Counted from the first letter of the stretch, positions 43,662 to 54,270 are shown. The stretch: 64,000 nt of DNA from Methylocystis echinoides (GCF_040687965.1 NZ_CP156084.1:62001-126000), one strand, 5' to 3'. The notes: a model not told the origin generated them from the sequence alone. Numbers and translations: made by a program.

Positions 43662-44405
43662 ATGAATCCAGCCGACATCGCCGCGACCGCCGGCGCCGCC
43701 GCCCCCACCGCCGACATCACCATCTGGAGCATGTTCTGGGGCGCGCATATCGTCGTGAAATTCGTGATGGTCGGCCTGCTGCTGGCCTCCGTCTGGTGCT
43801 GGGCGATCATCATCGACAAGACGCTGCTGTTCGCGCGCATCCGCCGCTCGATGGATCGGTTCGAGGAGAATTTCTGGTCCGGCAATTCGCTCGAGGAGCT
43901 TTACAGCAAGCTGTCCGAGCGTCCGACCTCGGGCATGGCGACCCTCTTCGTCGCGGCCATGAAGGAGTGGAAGCGCTCCTTCCAGACGGGCGCCAGCGCC
44001 AGCTTCATGGGCCTTCAGGCCCGCATCGAGAAGGTCCTGGACGTCTCCATCGCCCGCGAGGTCGAGAAACTCGAATCCAATCTCCTCGTGCTCGCGACGG
44101 TCGCCTCGGCGGGGCCTTTCGTCGGCCTCTTCGGCACGGTCTGGGGCATCATGACGTCGTTCCGCTCGATCGCCGCCTCCAAGAACACCTCGCTCGCGGT
44201 CGTGGCTCCCGGCATCGCCGAGGCGCTGCTCGCCACCGCCATCGGCCTTTTCGCCGCCATTCCGGCGCTCATCGCCTATAACAAGATGCAAGGCGACGTC
44301 GCCAAGGCGCAGGCGCGCATGGAGAGCTTCGCCGACGAGTTCTCCGCCATTCTCTCGCGCCAGATCGACCAGCACGCGGCCTCGAACCGCGACCGGGCGG
44401 CTTAA
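43662..44405 (+). CDS. tolQ: Tol-Pal proton-channel protein TolQ
   Basis: A 247-residue inner-membrane protein of the MotA/TolQ/ExbB family, with three membrane helices. The first lies near residue 25-45 and the other two around [20 protein letters not shown] and [20 protein letters not shown]. With TolR it uses the proton gradient to power TolA during outer-membrane constriction. It starts a plus-strand operon whose next gene follows after three bases. Confidence 0.93.
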   Translation: MNPADIAATAGAAAPTADITIWSMFWGAHIVVKFVMVGLLLASVWCWAIIIDKTLLFARIRRSMDRFEENFWSGNSLEELYSKLSERPTSGMATLFVAAMKEWKRSFQTGASASFMGLQARIEKVLDVSIAREVEKLESNLLVLATVASAGPFVGLFGTVWGIMTSFRSIAASKNTSLAVVAPGIAEALLATAIGLFAAIPALIAYNKMQGDVAKAQARMESFADEFSAILSRQIDQHAASNRDRAA

Positions 44406-44408
44406 GCG

Positions 44409-44858
<450 letters not shown>

Positions 44859-44868
44859 GTCTGCGACG

Positions 44869-46053
44869 GTGAGGGTTTCGCGCTCCGAGCCTGGCGTCGT
44901 CATCTCCTCCGCAGCCCATGCCGGACTGCTGCTGGCGGCGCTCGTCCTGTTCTCGGACGCCCGGAAATTCGACGATGCGCAGGAGATGATCCCGATCGAG
45001 GTGGTCACCGACGACGGGCTCAATCAGGTCGCCAAGGGCGAGAAGACCGCGCGCGACCTGAAACCCTCGCAGCGCGTCGACAAGGTCGCGCCGCAAAGCG
45101 AAGCCAAGCCGCTGCCGCCGCTCGCTGAGGCGAAGAAGGATACGCCGACCCCGCCGCCGCCGCTCAAGCGCCTGCCCGACCCCGGCGCCGACGACACGCC
45201 GGAGCCGACGCCGCCGAAGCGCATCGCCGCCCTGCCCCCGGCGCCGGAGCCGCCGACGCGGCCCCAGCCCGAGAAGAAGCCGGAGCCCCCGAAGCCCGTC
45301 GAGGCGAAGCCCGCCCCGACGCCGCCCGCCAAGCCGAAGGCCGCCGCGCCGCAGGAGAAGGAGCAGGAGGAGCCGAAAGAGGCCGAGGTCGTGAAGCCCA
45401 AGCCTCCCGTGCGCCCAAAGCCCGAGGAGAAAGAGGCGAAGGAGCCGCCAAAGCCCGAAAAGCCGAAGGAGCGCCTCAAGATCGACGAGGTGGCGAAGCT
45501 CCTCGACAGCAAGAAGGCCGAGGAAAAGCCCGCCAAGCCCGAAAACAGCGAGGGCGAGACGGCCGAGAAGAGCGTCAAGGGCGCGAAGCCGAAGGCAGGC
45601 GACGAGAGCGCGCCGAAGTCGAAGTTCGACGCCGCGAGCATCTCCAAGCTTTTGAGCAAGGAGGCGCCGCAGCGGCGCGCGGCGACCGGTGATCAACTTC
45701 GCACGGCGTCGCTCGGCGCCCCCGAGGGCATGGCGCCGAAAATGTCCGCCTCGATGGAGGCGCGCATCGCGGCCTATATCCACGACCATTATCATCCGTG
45801 CTGGGCCTCCGCGCTTACGCTCGGCGGCGCAACCTTCGCGCCCGTCGTGGAGTTCCATTTGAGCCGCGAGGGCGCCCTTGAGGGGCGACCGCGCCTGCTC
45901 AATCCCTCGAGCAATCCGGTGGAGCAAGCGCGCGGCGAACAGGCCGTGCAGGCGGTGCGCCGCTGCAGCCCCATGCGCATACCCCCTGAGTTCATGCCTT
46001 ATTACGAGGAAGCGCTGCATGACGTGACGATCCGCTTCCAGGACGCCAACTGA
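44869..46053 (+). CDS. tolA: TolA-like energy-transducing protein
   Basis: A 394-residue protein: an N-terminal membrane helix (VVISSAAHAGLLLAALVLF), a very long Pro/Lys/Glu-rich periplasmic spacer (about residues 60-270, with many KPxxPP repeats) and a TonB/TolA-like C-terminal domain starting near MEARIAAYIHDHYHPCW. It would reach across the periplasm to TolB or Pal. The GTG start follows the TolR stop by ten bases. Two cysteines in the C-terminal domain may form a disulphide. Confidence 0.88.
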   Translation: MRVSRSEPGVVISSAAHAGLLLAALVLFSDARKFDDAQEMIPIEVVTDDGLNQVAKGEKTARDLKPSQRVDKVAPQSEAKPLPPLAEAKKDTPTPPPPLKRLPDPGADDTPEPTPPKRIAALPPAPEPPTRPQPEKKPEPPKPVEAKPAPTPPAKPKAAAPQEKEQEEPKEAEVVKPKPPVRPKPEEKEAKEPPKPEKPKERLKIDEVAKLLDSKKAEEKPAKPENSEGETAEKSVKGAKPKAGDESAPKSKFDAASISKLLSKEAPQRRAATGDQLRTASLGAPEGMAPKMSASMEARIAAYIHDHYHPCWASALTLGGATFAPVVEFHLSREGALEGRPRLLNPSSNPVEQARGEQAVQAVRRCSPMRIPPEFMPYYEEALHDVTIRFQDAN

Positions 46054-46095
46054 TGGCGTCGGTTTTGAACATGACCATCCAACGAGACGCCTGAA

Positions 46096-47394
46096 ATGAC
46101 ACGCCCCATCACGCGCCGCGCCGCGGCCGGACTCATCGCCTCCGCCGCTCTGGCGCCTTTCACGCCTGCCCGCGCCGGCCGCATCATCGATCTCAAGGGA
46201 GGAAGCTTTCAGCCGACCAATATCGCTGTGGCGCCTTTCGCCGGCGACGACGCCGCGCGCACCATCACGTCGGTCGCCGTCAATAACTTCAAGCGGTCGG
46301 TTTTCCTGCGGCCCGTCGATTCGAGCGTCGCGGCCGGCTCGCCCGATCAACCCGACCTTTCCGCCTACAAAGCGGCGAATGCGCAATTCGTCTTGACCGG
46401 CCGCTCGGTGCGGGCGGGCGACGGTCGTTTGAAGACGGAATTCCGTCTCTTCGACGTCACCACGGGCGAGCAGGTCGCGGGGCAGCAATATGTCACCGAG
46501 TCCGCCAATATGCGCCGCGTCGCGCATCTGCTCTCGGACGCCGTTTTCAGCCGCATCACGGGCGAAAAGGGCTTTTTCGACACGCGCATCGTCTTCGTCG
46601 ACGAGACGGGCTCCAAGGACAAGCGGCGCAAGCGCCTCGCCATGATGGATCAGGACGGCGCCAATGTGCGCTATCTGACCCGTGGCGACGAGTTGGTCGT
46701 TACCCCCCGCTTCTCGCCCTCCTCGCTCGACGTCACCTACATGGCCTTGAACGACGACGGCGAGCCGAAGGTCCTTCTCATGAATATCGAGAACAGCCAG
46801 CGCGAGGTCGTCGGCAATTTCCCGGGCATGACCTTCTCGCCGCGCTTTTCGCCGGATGGGCAGAAGATCATCATGTCGCTTTCCGAGGGCTCGTCGACAA
46901 ATCTTTATACAATGGACTTGCGCTCGCGCACGACGACGCGCCTGACCGACACCAGCGCCATCGACACGGCGCCCTCCTATTCGCCGGACGGCTCCCGCAT
47001 CTGTTTCGAGAGCGACCGCGGCGGCTCGCAGCAAATTTATGTGATGGGGGCGCACGGCGGCGACGCCAAGCGCATTTCTTTCGGCGGCGGCCGCTATTCG
47101 ACGCCGGTGTGGTCGCCCAAGGGCGATTACATCGCCTTCACCAAGCAGAACGGCGGCAATTTCTCGATCGGCGTGATGAAGACCGACGGCTCGGGCGAGC
47201 GCATCCTGACCGAGGGCTTCCACAACGAAGGCCCGACCTGGGCGCCGAACGGCCTGTTCCTGATGTTCTTCCGCGACAGCGGCGGCGGCGGCGGGCCGAA
47301 GATTTACATGGTCGACGTCTTCGGCCGCTCGGAGACGCAGGTGCCGACGCCCGGCTACGCCAGCGACCCGGCGTGGGGGCCGCTGCAGGATTGA
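46096..47394 (+). CDS. tolB: Tol-Pal beta-propeller protein TolB
   Basis: A 432-residue periplasmic protein. The signal peptide has a twin-Arg-like TRRAAAG start and ends near TPARA. An N-terminal D1 domain ([19 protein letters not shown]) is followed by PD40-type propeller repeats, for example [19 protein letters not shown] and [19 protein letters not shown]. TolB binds Pal and TolA. pal normally follows tolB, but here the next gene is ung. Confidence 0.93.
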   Translation: MTRPITRRAAAGLIASAALAPFTPARAGRIIDLKGGSFQPTNIAVAPFAGDDAARTITSVAVNNFKRSVFLRPVDSSVAAGSPDQPDLSAYKAANAQFVLTGRSVRAGDGRLKTEFRLFDVTTGEQVAGQQYVTESANMRRVAHLLSDAVFSRITGEKGFFDTRIVFVDETGSKDKRRKRLAMMDQDGANVRYLTRGDELVVTPRFSPSSLDVTYMALNDDGEPKVLLMNIENSQREVVGNFPGMTFSPRFSPDGQKIIMSLSEGSSTNLYTMDLRSRTTTRLTDTSAIDTAPSYSPDGSRICFESDRGGSQQIYVMGAHGGDAKRISFGGGRYSTPVWSPKGDYIAFTKQNGGNFSIGVMKTDGSGERILTEGFHNEGPTWAPNGLFLMFFRDSGGGGGPKIYMVDVFGRSETQVPTPGYASDPAWGPLQD

Positions 47395-47473
47395 GCGGCC
47401 GTGGCGCCGGCGTGCGCCGGGGCGGACGGCGACCCTTTGTCCTGCACTCCTGCCGCGTGATAATGACCCACGC

Positions 47474-48142
47474 ATGACCAAGCCCGTCCGCATCGACGAC
47501 AGCTGGAAAAAGCGTCTCGCGCGCGAATTCGAGCAGCCCTATTTTGCCGAGCTGCGCGAATTCGTGCGAAGCGAATATGCGTCCTGCGCGGTCTATCCGC
47601 CCGCCGCGCAGATCTTTCGCGCGTTCGACGAATGCCCTTTCGATCAGGTGAAAGTCGTCATTCTCGGCCAGGATCCCTATCACGGCCCCGGACAGGCGAA
47701 TGGCCTGTGCTTCGCCGTCGGCGCCGGCGTCGCGCCGCCGCCGTCGCTGCAAAACATCTTCAAGGAGATCGAGGCGGACCTCGGCCATCCTGTGTCGCGC
47801 GACCCCGACCTCTCGCGCTGGGCGAAACAGGGCGTGCTTTTGCTCAACGCGACGCTCACCGTGCGCGCCACGCAGGCGGGATCGCATCAGAACAAGGGCT
47901 GGGAGCGCTTCACCGACGCCGCCGTTCACGCATTGGCGCGCGAGCGCGAGGGCGTCGTGTTCATGCTCTGGGGCTCCTATGCGCGCCGCAAGGGCGCGGG
48001 GATCGACCGCAAGAAGCATCTCGTGCTCGAATGCGCCCACCCCTCGCCGCTTTCGGCGCACAACGGCTTCTTCGGCTGCAAGCACTTCTCCAAGGCGAAC
48101 GACTATCTGGTCGCCAACGGGGAAACGCCCATCGACTGGTGA
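47474..48142 (+). CDS. ung: Uracil-DNA glycosylase
   Basis: A 222-residue family 1 UNG that removes uracil from DNA. The water-activating loop VILGQDPYHGPGQANGLCF and the minor-groove loop HPSPLSAHNGFFGCKHFSKAN-type segment (His in HPSPLS) are intact, as is LLLNATLTVRATQAGSHQNKG. Length and ends match the family. Tandem repeats begin ten bases after the stop. Confidence 0.95.
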   Translation: MTKPVRIDDSWKKRLAREFEQPYFAELREFVRSEYASCAVYPPAAQIFRAFDECPFDQVKVVILGQDPYHGPGQANGLCFAVGAGVAPPPSLQNIFKEIEADLGHPVSRDPDLSRWAKQGVLLLNATLTVRATQAGSHQNKGWERFTDAAVHALAREREGVVFMLWGSYARRKGAGIDRKKHLVLECAHPSPLSAHNGFFGCKHFSKANDYLVANGETPIDW

Positions 48143-48151
48143 CCGCCGCCC

Positions 48152-48720
48152 GGCCCCTCGCCCCAACCCTCTCCCCGCGTGCGGGGAGAAGGGGGCGTGG
48201 CTCGTGAACGGCGTCGTCAAGGAAGGCCCAACCTCTCCTCCTCTCCCCGCTTGCGGGGAGAGGCCGGGTGAGGGGCTCGGGGCAGTAAGTGACAATGATA
48301 ACATGAAACCTTGTGAGAATCCCCTGGCCCCTCACCCCAACCCTCTCCCCGGTCGCGGGGAGAAGGGGGCGTGGCTCGTGAACGGCGTCGTCAAGGGAGG
48401 CCCAACCTCTCCTCCTCTCCCCGCTTGCGGGGAGAGGCCGGGAGAGGGGCTCGGGGCAGTAAGTGACAATGATAAAATGAAACCTTGTGATAATCCCCTG
48501 GCCCCTCACCCCAACCCTCTCCCCGCTCGCGGGGAGAGGGGGCGTGGCTCGTGAACGGCGTCATCAAGGAAGGGCCAACCTCTCCTCCTCTCCCCGCTTG
48601 CGGGGAGAGGCCGGGTGAGGGGCTCGGGGCAGTAAGTGACAATGATAAAATGAAACCTTGTGATAATCCCCTGGCCCCTCACCCCAACCCTCTCCCCGCT
48701 CGCGGGGAGAGGGGGTGTGG
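48152..48720. repeat. Tandem array of a roughly 174 bp repeat (three copies plus part)
   Basis: The unit starts at about 48152, 48326, 48500 and 48673, so the period is 173-174 bp. Each unit has two palindromes: CTCTCCCCGCTCGCGGGGAGAG and CTCTCCCCGCTTGCGGGGAGAG, joined by GGCGTGGCTCGTGAACGGCG and closed by a GGCAGTAAGTGACAATGATAA tail. The last copy is cut short after its first palindrome. The open frames across it are repeat translations. It fills the space between ung and the transferase gene. Confidence 0.9.
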
Positions 48721-48726
48721 CTGGCG

Positions 48727-49371
48727 TCACCCCTTCGCCGCCGCGGCGGCTTCGTGAACCTTCAGCAATTGCGCGTCGGTCTCCGCCACCCGCGCGAAAG
48801 CGGGCCGCGAGGCCACGCGCTCGACAAAGGCTGAAATCTTCGGCGTCGCGGGCACGAGGCCGAAGCCGGTCGTCCAGCGCAGCGCCGTCGCCCACAGAAT
48901 GTCCGCCGCGGTGAAGCGCGCGCCGAAGAGATAGGGGCCCGCCGCGAGCTGATTGTCGATCAGCGCCATGACGCTCTCGAAATCGCCATAGGCGCTCATG
49001 CTTCTTTGCGGTTCGTGCTTGTTGTAGCGGTCCATCACCGCCGGCTCGAAAGCCGAGCCGTAGAAGACGAGCCAGCGCAGATAAGGCCCGCGCAGCGGAT
49101 CGCCGATCGGCGGCGCGAGGTTCTTCTGCGGGAAGGCGTCTGCGAGATAGATGAAGATCGCCGCAAGCTCCGTCACCAGCGCGCCGTCGTGGACGATGGC
49201 CGGAACCTTGCCGAGCGGATTGACGGCGAGATAGTCGGCCTCGCGCTGCGCGCCGACTTTGAAGTTCACGTCGCGCAAAGCGTAAGGCGCGTCCAGCTCC
49301 TCGAGCAGGGTCAGCACGGCGGAAGAACGCGTCTGCGGGGAATGGTAGAAGATCAGGTCGCTCTCACTCAT
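48727..49371 (-). CDS. Glutathione S-transferase family protein
   Basis: A 214-residue protein. The thioredoxin-like half has LIFYHSPQTRSSAVLTLLEE, LAVNPLGKVPAIV (the cis-Pro loop) and LVTELAAIFIYLAD. The all-helical half has NQLAAGPYLFGARFTAADIL. Catalytic serine or cysteine may be in the SPQTRSS stretch. Substrate unknown. ATG at 49371 has AAGGAG upstream. The stop lies six bases from the tandem repeat array. Confidence 0.9.
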   Translation of the reverse strand: MSESDLIFYHSPQTRSSAVLTLLEELDAPYALRDVNFKVGAQREADYLAVNPLGKVPAIVHDGALVTELAAIFIYLADAFPQKNLAPPIGDPLRGPYLRWLVFYGSAFEPAVMDRYNKHEPQRSMSAYGDFESVMALIDNQLAAGPYLFGARFTAADILWATALRWTTGFGLVPATPKISAFVERVASRPAFARVAETDAQLLKVHEAAAAAKG

Positions 49372-49387
49372 CGGCGCGCTCCTTGAT

Positions 49388-50497
49388 TCATGGGAAAAAC
49401 AGGAAGAAGGCATATGTCGCAAAGACGACGAGATGCACAAGGCCCGTAAAGACGTTGGTGCGCCCGGCGCCGAAGCTCACCACGCTCAGCATCAGCGTCA
49501 GCACGAGCATGGCGGTGTCGCGGCTGCCGAGGCCGAACACAATCTCGCGTCCCGTCGAGAGGCTCAACAGCGCCACGGTCGGGACCGTCAGGCCGATGGT
49601 GGAGACGACAGAGCCGAGCGCGCCGTTGAGACTCGTTTGCAGCGCGTTGCGGTGCGCGGCGCGAATGGAGTTCAGCGACTCGGGAAGAAGAACCAGCAAG
49701 GCCGCGCAAGCCCCTGTCACGGGATTGACCTCGGCGACGCCCGCCCAGGCCAACGCCTCTTCGAGGCTCGGGATCACCCGCTGCGCGAGCAGCGACACGC
49801 CGAGGAGGCTGGCCGCCAATCCAGCTCCCGCAAAAATAGACTGGCCGGTCGTCGGCGCATGCGCATGCGCGCCCAGCGCGGCGGCGTGCGCGTCGAGAAA
49901 ATAGGAGCGGTGCCGCACCGTCTGAATGAAGAGGAAGGCGCAATAGAGCAGGATTGACAGCACGCTGACGAAGACGAGCTGCGCCGGCGCGAGCGTCGGC
50001 CCGTAGGACGACGTCGTGTAATTCGGGATGATGAGCGTGAGCATCGACAGCGCGATCAGCACGGCCAGATAGGCGCTGGCCCCCATCGGCTGCAGCTCCT
50101 GCTCGCCATGGCGGAACCCGCCCAGCAACAGGCATAGCCCGACAAGGCCGTTGCAGACGATCATGATCGCGGAGAAGACAGCCTCGCGCGCTTCCGTCGG
50201 GTCATCCATGCCGTGATTGATCATCGAGGTCAGGATGGCGAGTTCGATGATCGTCACCGCAATCGTCAGCACCAGCGTGCCGACCGGCTCCCCTACTTTG
50301 GCGCTGATGTTCTCCGCGTGGCGAAGCGCCGCGAAGACCGAACCGATCACGAGCGCGGCCGCCGTCAGCGGCACGACGAAGGCCATGGACGGGTGAACGT
50401 TTTCGATCCAGCCCTCGGTGGCCGCGAAAACCGCCGCATAGCCGAGCGCCAGCGCCGGAAAGACGACGCTGCCGATCGTGACTCCAACGCCAATCAT
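49388..50497 (-). CDS. ChaA-like Ca2+/Na+:proton antiporter
   Basis: A 369-residue protein with about eleven membrane helices in two inverted halves. The exchanger alpha repeats are GEPVGTLVLTIAVTIIELAI and NGALGSVVSTIGLTVPTVAL, each with the acidic or polar residues of the CaCA family; LLVLLPESLNSIRAAHRNAL lies before the second. ChaA in E. coli extrudes Ca2+ or Na+ in exchange for protons. The gene is 16 bases upstream of the transferase gene on the same strand. Confidence 0.87.
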   Translation of the reverse strand: MIGVGVTIGSVVFPALALGYAAVFAATEGWIENVHPSMAFVVPLTAAALVIGSVFAALRHAENISAKVGEPVGTLVLTIAVTIIELAILTSMINHGMDDPTEAREAVFSAIMIVCNGLVGLCLLLGGFRHGEQELQPMGASAYLAVLIALSMLTLIIPNYTTSSYGPTLAPAQLVFVSVLSILLYCAFLFIQTVRHRSYFLDAHAAALGAHAHAPTTGQSIFAGAGLAASLLGVSLLAQRVIPSLEEALAWAGVAEVNPVTGACAALLVLLPESLNSIRAAHRNALQTSLNGALGSVVSTIGLTVPTVALLSLSTGREIVFGLGSRDTAMLVLTLMLSVVSFGAGRTNVFTGLVHLVVFATYAFFLFFP

Positions 50498-50654
50498 GGT
50501 CTCTCCGGTCTAAAGCTCGCCAAGCGCGCGGGACTTTGGCCATGGCGCGCCACGAGCGCAAGCCTGACCAGAGGCTTTTTGGCGCCAGAGATGCCGCGTG
50601 CAGGGAGAACAGCGCCGAGGCGTTCGATTTCGAAACGGAAATCGGGGATTTTAG

Positions 50655-50825
50655 ATGATCAGAGCGTTTTTCATGGATCAAAACGGCTCAACCGCGGTCG
50701 AATACGCCGCGATCGGCTGCTTCCTTTCCATCCTGGTCTACGCCGGCGCCCAGGCGATCGGAAGGACCTTGGCCGACAAGCATTTCGGCGGGCTCCTCAA
50801 GGCGTGGGCCACGGCCGCCGGCTGA
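50655..50825 (+). CDS. Flp-type type IVb pilin subunit
   Basis: A 56-residue protein: a short leader, then GSTAVEYAAIGCFLSILVYAGAQAIG, given by its key residues. The Glu at the fifth position after the expected cleavage Gly and the following Tyr (VEYA) are the Flp signature, followed by a hydrophobic helix. Flp pilins are cut by a CpaA-type peptidase and assembled by Tad systems. None of those genes is nearby, so this is an orphan pilin. A weak GGGGA lies 10 bases upstream. Confidence 0.75.
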   Translation: MIRAFFMDQNGSTAVEYAAIGCFLSILVYAGAQAIGRTLADKHFGGLLKAWATAAG

Positions 50826-50878
50826 GCCGCGTCGAAAGCCTTCCCAAGACCGCAAACGCGGCATAAGTCTGGGGGACC

Positions 50879-52867
50879 ATGACCCCTCCCCCCGGAAAGA
50901 CGCGCGACCTCCCGCCGGAGGCTGACGACGCATTTGACGCCGCAGACGCCGCGCCGGAGCCGTTGGACGAGGCGACGCCCGAAGATGACGCTCCCCAGAC
51001 GCCCGAGAGCGTGAGACGCGGCGTCGCCGTGATCAAGCGCTACTGGAAACATGCGCCGAACGGCCCGGGCGTCTATCGCATGATCGCCGAGAACGGCGAG
51101 GTGCTCTACGTCGGCAAGGCCAAGAATGTGCGCAAGCGCGTCGCGAGCTACACGCGGCTCGCCGGCCATGTGAACCGCATCGCCCGGATGATTTCGGGCA
51201 CGGCCTCGATGGTGTTCATCTCGGTCGAGACCGAGACTGAGGCGCTGCTTCTCGAGGCCAATCTCATCAAGCAGATGAAGCCGCGCTTCAATGTCCTGAT
51301 GCGCGACGACAAGTCGTTTCCCTATATTCTCATCGCGCGCGACCACGCGGCGCCGCAGATCGCCAAGCATCGCGGCGCGCGCGTCCGCAAGGGCGATTAT
51401 TTCGGACCCTTCGCGAGCGTTTGGGCGGTCAATCGCGCGCTCAACGCTCTGGAGCGCGCCTTTCTGCTGCGCTCCTGCGCACAAAGCTTCTACGACAATC
51501 GCACCCGCCCTTGCCTGCTCTTCCAGATCAAGCGCTGCTCCGGCCCCTGCACCGGGGAAATCTCGATCGAGGATTACACCGAGCTCGTCCGCGAGGCGCG
51601 CGACTTTCTCTCCGGCAAGAGCCGCAGCGTGCGCGAGCAATTGGCTCAGGAGATGACCGAGGCCGCCGAGCGGCTCGAATTCGAACGCGCGGCGCGGCTG
51701 CGCGACCGCATCTCGGCGCTCTCCGCGATTCAGGGCGCGCAGGGAATCAATCCGCGCACGGTCGAGGAGGCCGACGTCTTCGCCATCGCGAAGGACGCCG
51801 GGCGCTTCTGCATCGAGGCGTTCTTCTTCCGCGCCTATCAGAACTGGGGCAACCGCTCCTATTTCCCGCGCGCCGACGCGAGCCTCTCGGAGGCTGAAGT
51901 GCTCGACGCCTTCCTCGCGCAATTCTACGACGAACATCCGTCGGCGCGCTGCGTGCTGCTCTCGCATCCGATCGAAGACAGCGCCCTCCTCGAGGAGGCG
52001 CTCTCCGCCAAGCTCAAGAAGGGCGTCGACGTCATTGCTCCGCAGCGTGGGGAGAAGCGCGAGCTCGTCGAACATGCGCTCAATAACGCGCGCCAGGCGC
52101 TCTGCCGCAAACTCGCGGAGGACGCGAGCCAGCAGCGGCTGCTCGCAGCGCTCGGCGAAGCCTTCGGACTGGCTGCGCCGCCACGCCGCATCGAGGTCTA
52201 CGACAATTCGCATACGGGCGGCGCGCAGGCCATCGGCGCGATGATCGTCGCGGGGCCTGCCGGCTTCATGAAGGCCCATTACCGCACCTTCAACATCAAG
52301 AGCGCGGACATCGCCCCGGGCGACGATTACGCCATGATGCGCGAGGTGCTCACCCGCCGCTTCGCGCGCCTCGCCAAGGATTCAGAGAAGGATGCGGATC
52401 CGGAGGCCTTTCCGACAAAGCCCGATCTGGTGCTGATCGACGGCGGCCGCGGACAATTCGACGTGGCGCGCGAGGCCCTGCGCGAGAGCGGCGTCGAAGG
52501 AGTCGCGCTCGCTTCCATCGCCAAGGGCCGCGACCGCGAGGCCGGACGCGAGACCTTCTTCATCGACGGACGCGACCCCTTCCGTCTGCCCCCGCACGAC
52601 CCCGCGCTTTACTTCGTGCAGCGCCTGCGCGACGAAGCGCATCGTTTTGCGATCGGCACGCATCGCGCGCGGCGCAAGAAGGAGTTCACCAAGAACCCGC
52701 TGGACGAAATTCCGGGAATCGGCCCCTCGCGCAAACGCGCGCTGCTGCTCGCCTTCGGTTCGGCGAAAGCCGTCGCCCGCGCCGCGCTCTCCGATCTCGA
52801 AAAGGCGCCGGGCATCAATAAGGCGACGGCACGGATGGTCTATGACCACTTCCAGCGCGGCGACTAG
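50879..52867 (+). CDS. uvrC: Excinuclease ABC subunit C
   Basis: A 662-residue UvrC, which makes both incisions in nucleotide excision repair. It has an extra acidic N-terminus of about 60 residues. Then come the GIY-YIG domain ([20 protein letters not shown]), the UVR motif that binds UvrB ([18 protein letters not shown]), the RNase-H-like domain ([23 protein letters not shown]) and two C-terminal HhH motifs ([33 protein letters not shown]). Its stop lies two bases from a convergent gene. Confidence 0.95.
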   Translation: MTPPPGKTRDLPPEADDAFDAADAAPEPLDEATPEDDAPQTPESVRRGVAVIKRYWKHAPNGPGVYRMIAENGEVLYVGKAKNVRKRVASYTRLAGHVNRIARMISGTASMVFISVETETEALLLEANLIKQMKPRFNVLMRDDKSFPYILIARDHAAPQIAKHRGARVRKGDYFGPFASVWAVNRALNALERAFLLRSCAQSFYDNRTRPCLLFQIKRCSGPCTGEISIEDYTELVREARDFLSGKSRSVREQLAQEMTEAAERLEFERAARLRDRISALSAIQGAQGINPRTVEEADVFAIAKDAGRFCIEAFFFRAYQNWGNRSYFPRADASLSEAEVLDAFLAQFYDEHPSARCVLLSHPIEDSALLEEALSAKLKKGVDVIAPQRGEKRELVEHALNNARQALCRKLAEDASQQRLLAALGEAFGLAAPPRRIEVYDNSHTGGAQAIGAMIVAGPAGFMKAHYRTFNIKSADIAPGDDYAMMREVLTRRFARLAKDSEKDADPEAFPTKPDLVLIDGGRGQFDVAREALRESGVEGVALASIAKGRDREAGRETFFIDGRDPFRLPPHDPALYFVQRLRDEAHRFAIGTHRARRKKEFTKNPLDEIPGIGPSRKRALLLAFGSAKAVARAALSDLEKAPGINKATARMVYDHFQRGD

Positions 52868-52869
52868 CC

Positions 52870-53448
52870 TCACCACTTCCAGAACGCCTCGAGCCAGTTG
52901 ACGAGCGCAAGCAGCGCAACGACGGCGAAGACGAAGAGAAGCGCCATATAGACGCGCATCACGATGTCGAGGAAGAAACGCAGCACCGCCAGGACGGCCT
53001 GCTCCAACGCGTCCGACAGACCGGCATACTCGCGCCGGCGGCTGGCGAAAAAGCCGGCGCTGAACAGAATCGCGAGCCCGCCCGCGACAAGCAGGCCCGG
53101 CCGGAAAGCCGCGTGAATGCCGTCGCCGCGGTCGAGCAGGAAAAGCCCGAGAACAAACGCCGCGAAAGCGAGCATGAGATAGGCGCGTCGCCGCAGAAAG
53201 CCGGGACGCGGAGGCGGATTTGGCGCTTGACGCGGGGCGGGATCCACGGGACGCGCGACCTCCGGCGTCTGCTGCCGCTGGCCGCGGATCGTCAGCGCGT
53301 TATAGGCTTCCGTGACCTGCTGGAATATGGCCGCGTCTCCGCCCGCGACGTCGGGATGATATTTCTTCGCGAGCCGGCGATAGGCCGCATTGACCTCGCG
53401 CCGCGACGCATCTTCCCTGACGCCAAGAACTTCGTGATACGTCGGCAT
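52870..53448 (-). CDS. J-domain membrane protein
   Basis: A 192-residue protein with an N-terminal J domain (MPTYHEVLGVREDASRREVN; HPD in KKYHPDVAGGD). A Pro-rich linker follows, then three hydrophobic segments (about 92-108, 118-136 and 165-185). A J domain facing the cytoplasm would recruit DnaK to the membrane. No family beyond this layout is recognised. It converges on uvrC. Confidence 0.75.
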   Translation of the reverse strand: MPTYHEVLGVREDASRREVNAAYRRLAKKYHPDVAGGDAAIFQQVTEAYNALTIRGQRQQTPEVARPVDPAPRQAPNPPPRPGFLRRRAYLMLAFAAFVLGLFLLDRGDGIHAAFRPGLLVAGGLAILFSAGFFASRRREYAGLSDALEQAVLAVLRFFLDIVMRVYMALLFVFAVVALLALVNWLEAFWKW

Positions 53449-53756
53449 CCGCCCTGCCCGAAATTAGATCTACGTCGCCACTATTCCCGCGACTTCGTTG
53501 CAGGATCAAGTGGCGTGCGCGCCTCGGGCGAAAGGGCGGGGATAAAAATGGCGACGCTGGCGTGAAGGCGGAAGGCGTGGCCTCCCTCCCTTTCTGCGCG
53601 CGCTCACGCGTTGTCGGCGGACGGCCGCGACTCTGAACCACCGCGCGCGTCGGCCTGTCGCGAACGCCGCACGGGAAGCGCGGCCGATTCATCGCCAAAG
53701 ACTACGCCTTGGCGACCCCGTCAATTCTGACGCTCTCGGCCGCTTGCGATATTGCA
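53449..53756. other. Intergenic stretch
   Basis: About 308 bases upstream of the J-domain gene. It should contain that gene's promoter, but I can name no element with confidence. Open frames on both strands are low complexity and lack ribosome binding sites. Confidence 0.4.
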
Positions 53757-54023
53757 CTAACCTGCTCGCCGAAGGGGCTCGTCCGACGAGTGACCGTCGG
53801 AGCGACGCGAACGGGCGATGAAAGCGGCATATTCCGCGCTTCTCTGGCGCAAGCACTCGTCCGGACAGGAGTCGGAGTAACAGCCTCGCAGCACCGCGAG
53901 CCCGTAACCGGCGAGTTTCGCCTCATCGACGCAATGGCGGACCGGAGACTGCGTCATCGCCCATTCGAGGATTGCGTCGATTCGGCTCTTTTCATTTGCT
54001 ATGTCGCACATGATGTCACCCAT
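53757..54023 (-). CDS. Possible protein of unknown function next to hemP
   Basis: An 88-residue frame downstream of the two hemP genes on the same strand. The product (MGDIMCDIANEKSRIDAILE and onward) has a GLAVLRGCYSDSCPDECLRQ segment with three closely placed cysteines, possibly a metal site. No domain is recognised and no clear ribosome binding site is present. The frame extends up to 54077, and an ATG at 54011 is an alternative start. Confidence 0.4.
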   Translation of the reverse strand: MGDIMCDIANEKSRIDAILEWAMTQSPVRHCVDEAKLAGYGLAVLRGCYSDSCPDECLRQRSAEYAAFIARSRRSDGHSSDEPLRRAG

Positions 54024-54090
54024 TTGCTGGAGCGCGGACGAGGCTCTAGTGGGAGAAGAAAGCGGATGGCGGGCCAAGGGCGCTCCAGAG

Positions 54091-54270
54091 TCACTTCGTC
54101 AAGATGAGTTTATTGTTGTTCGTAATACGGAGACGATACCGTTCTCCATCATGGATGATGATCGCTTCTACGCCCTGCCCGATCAGCTCGCGCGCGACAT
54201 ACTGCTTCAGGAAGGGCTGCGGCGAAGGGATTGGTAAAGAGGGCGGTTCTTCATCCTGCTGGTCTGACAT
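54091..54270 (-). CDS. hemP: HemP-like protein, copy 1
   Basis: A 59-residue protein ending HDGERYRLRITNNNKLILTK, the highly conserved C-terminus of the hemin-uptake HemP family. The N-terminal half (MSDQQDEEPPSLPIPSPQPF) is disordered. HemP proteins regulate or assist heme uptake in several bacteria. I chose the ATG at 54270, since the frame upstream to 54354 has no family sequence. A second hemP lies 156 bases upstream. Confidence 0.85.
   Translation of the reverse strand: MSDQQDEEPPSLPIPSPQPFLKQYVARELIGQGVEAIIIHDGERYRLRITNNNKLILTK

Noticed and set aside
48152-48720. CRISPR-like array
   Set aside because: The unit is about 174 bp and repeats in full, with no variable spacers of 30-40 bp and no cas genes in the window.
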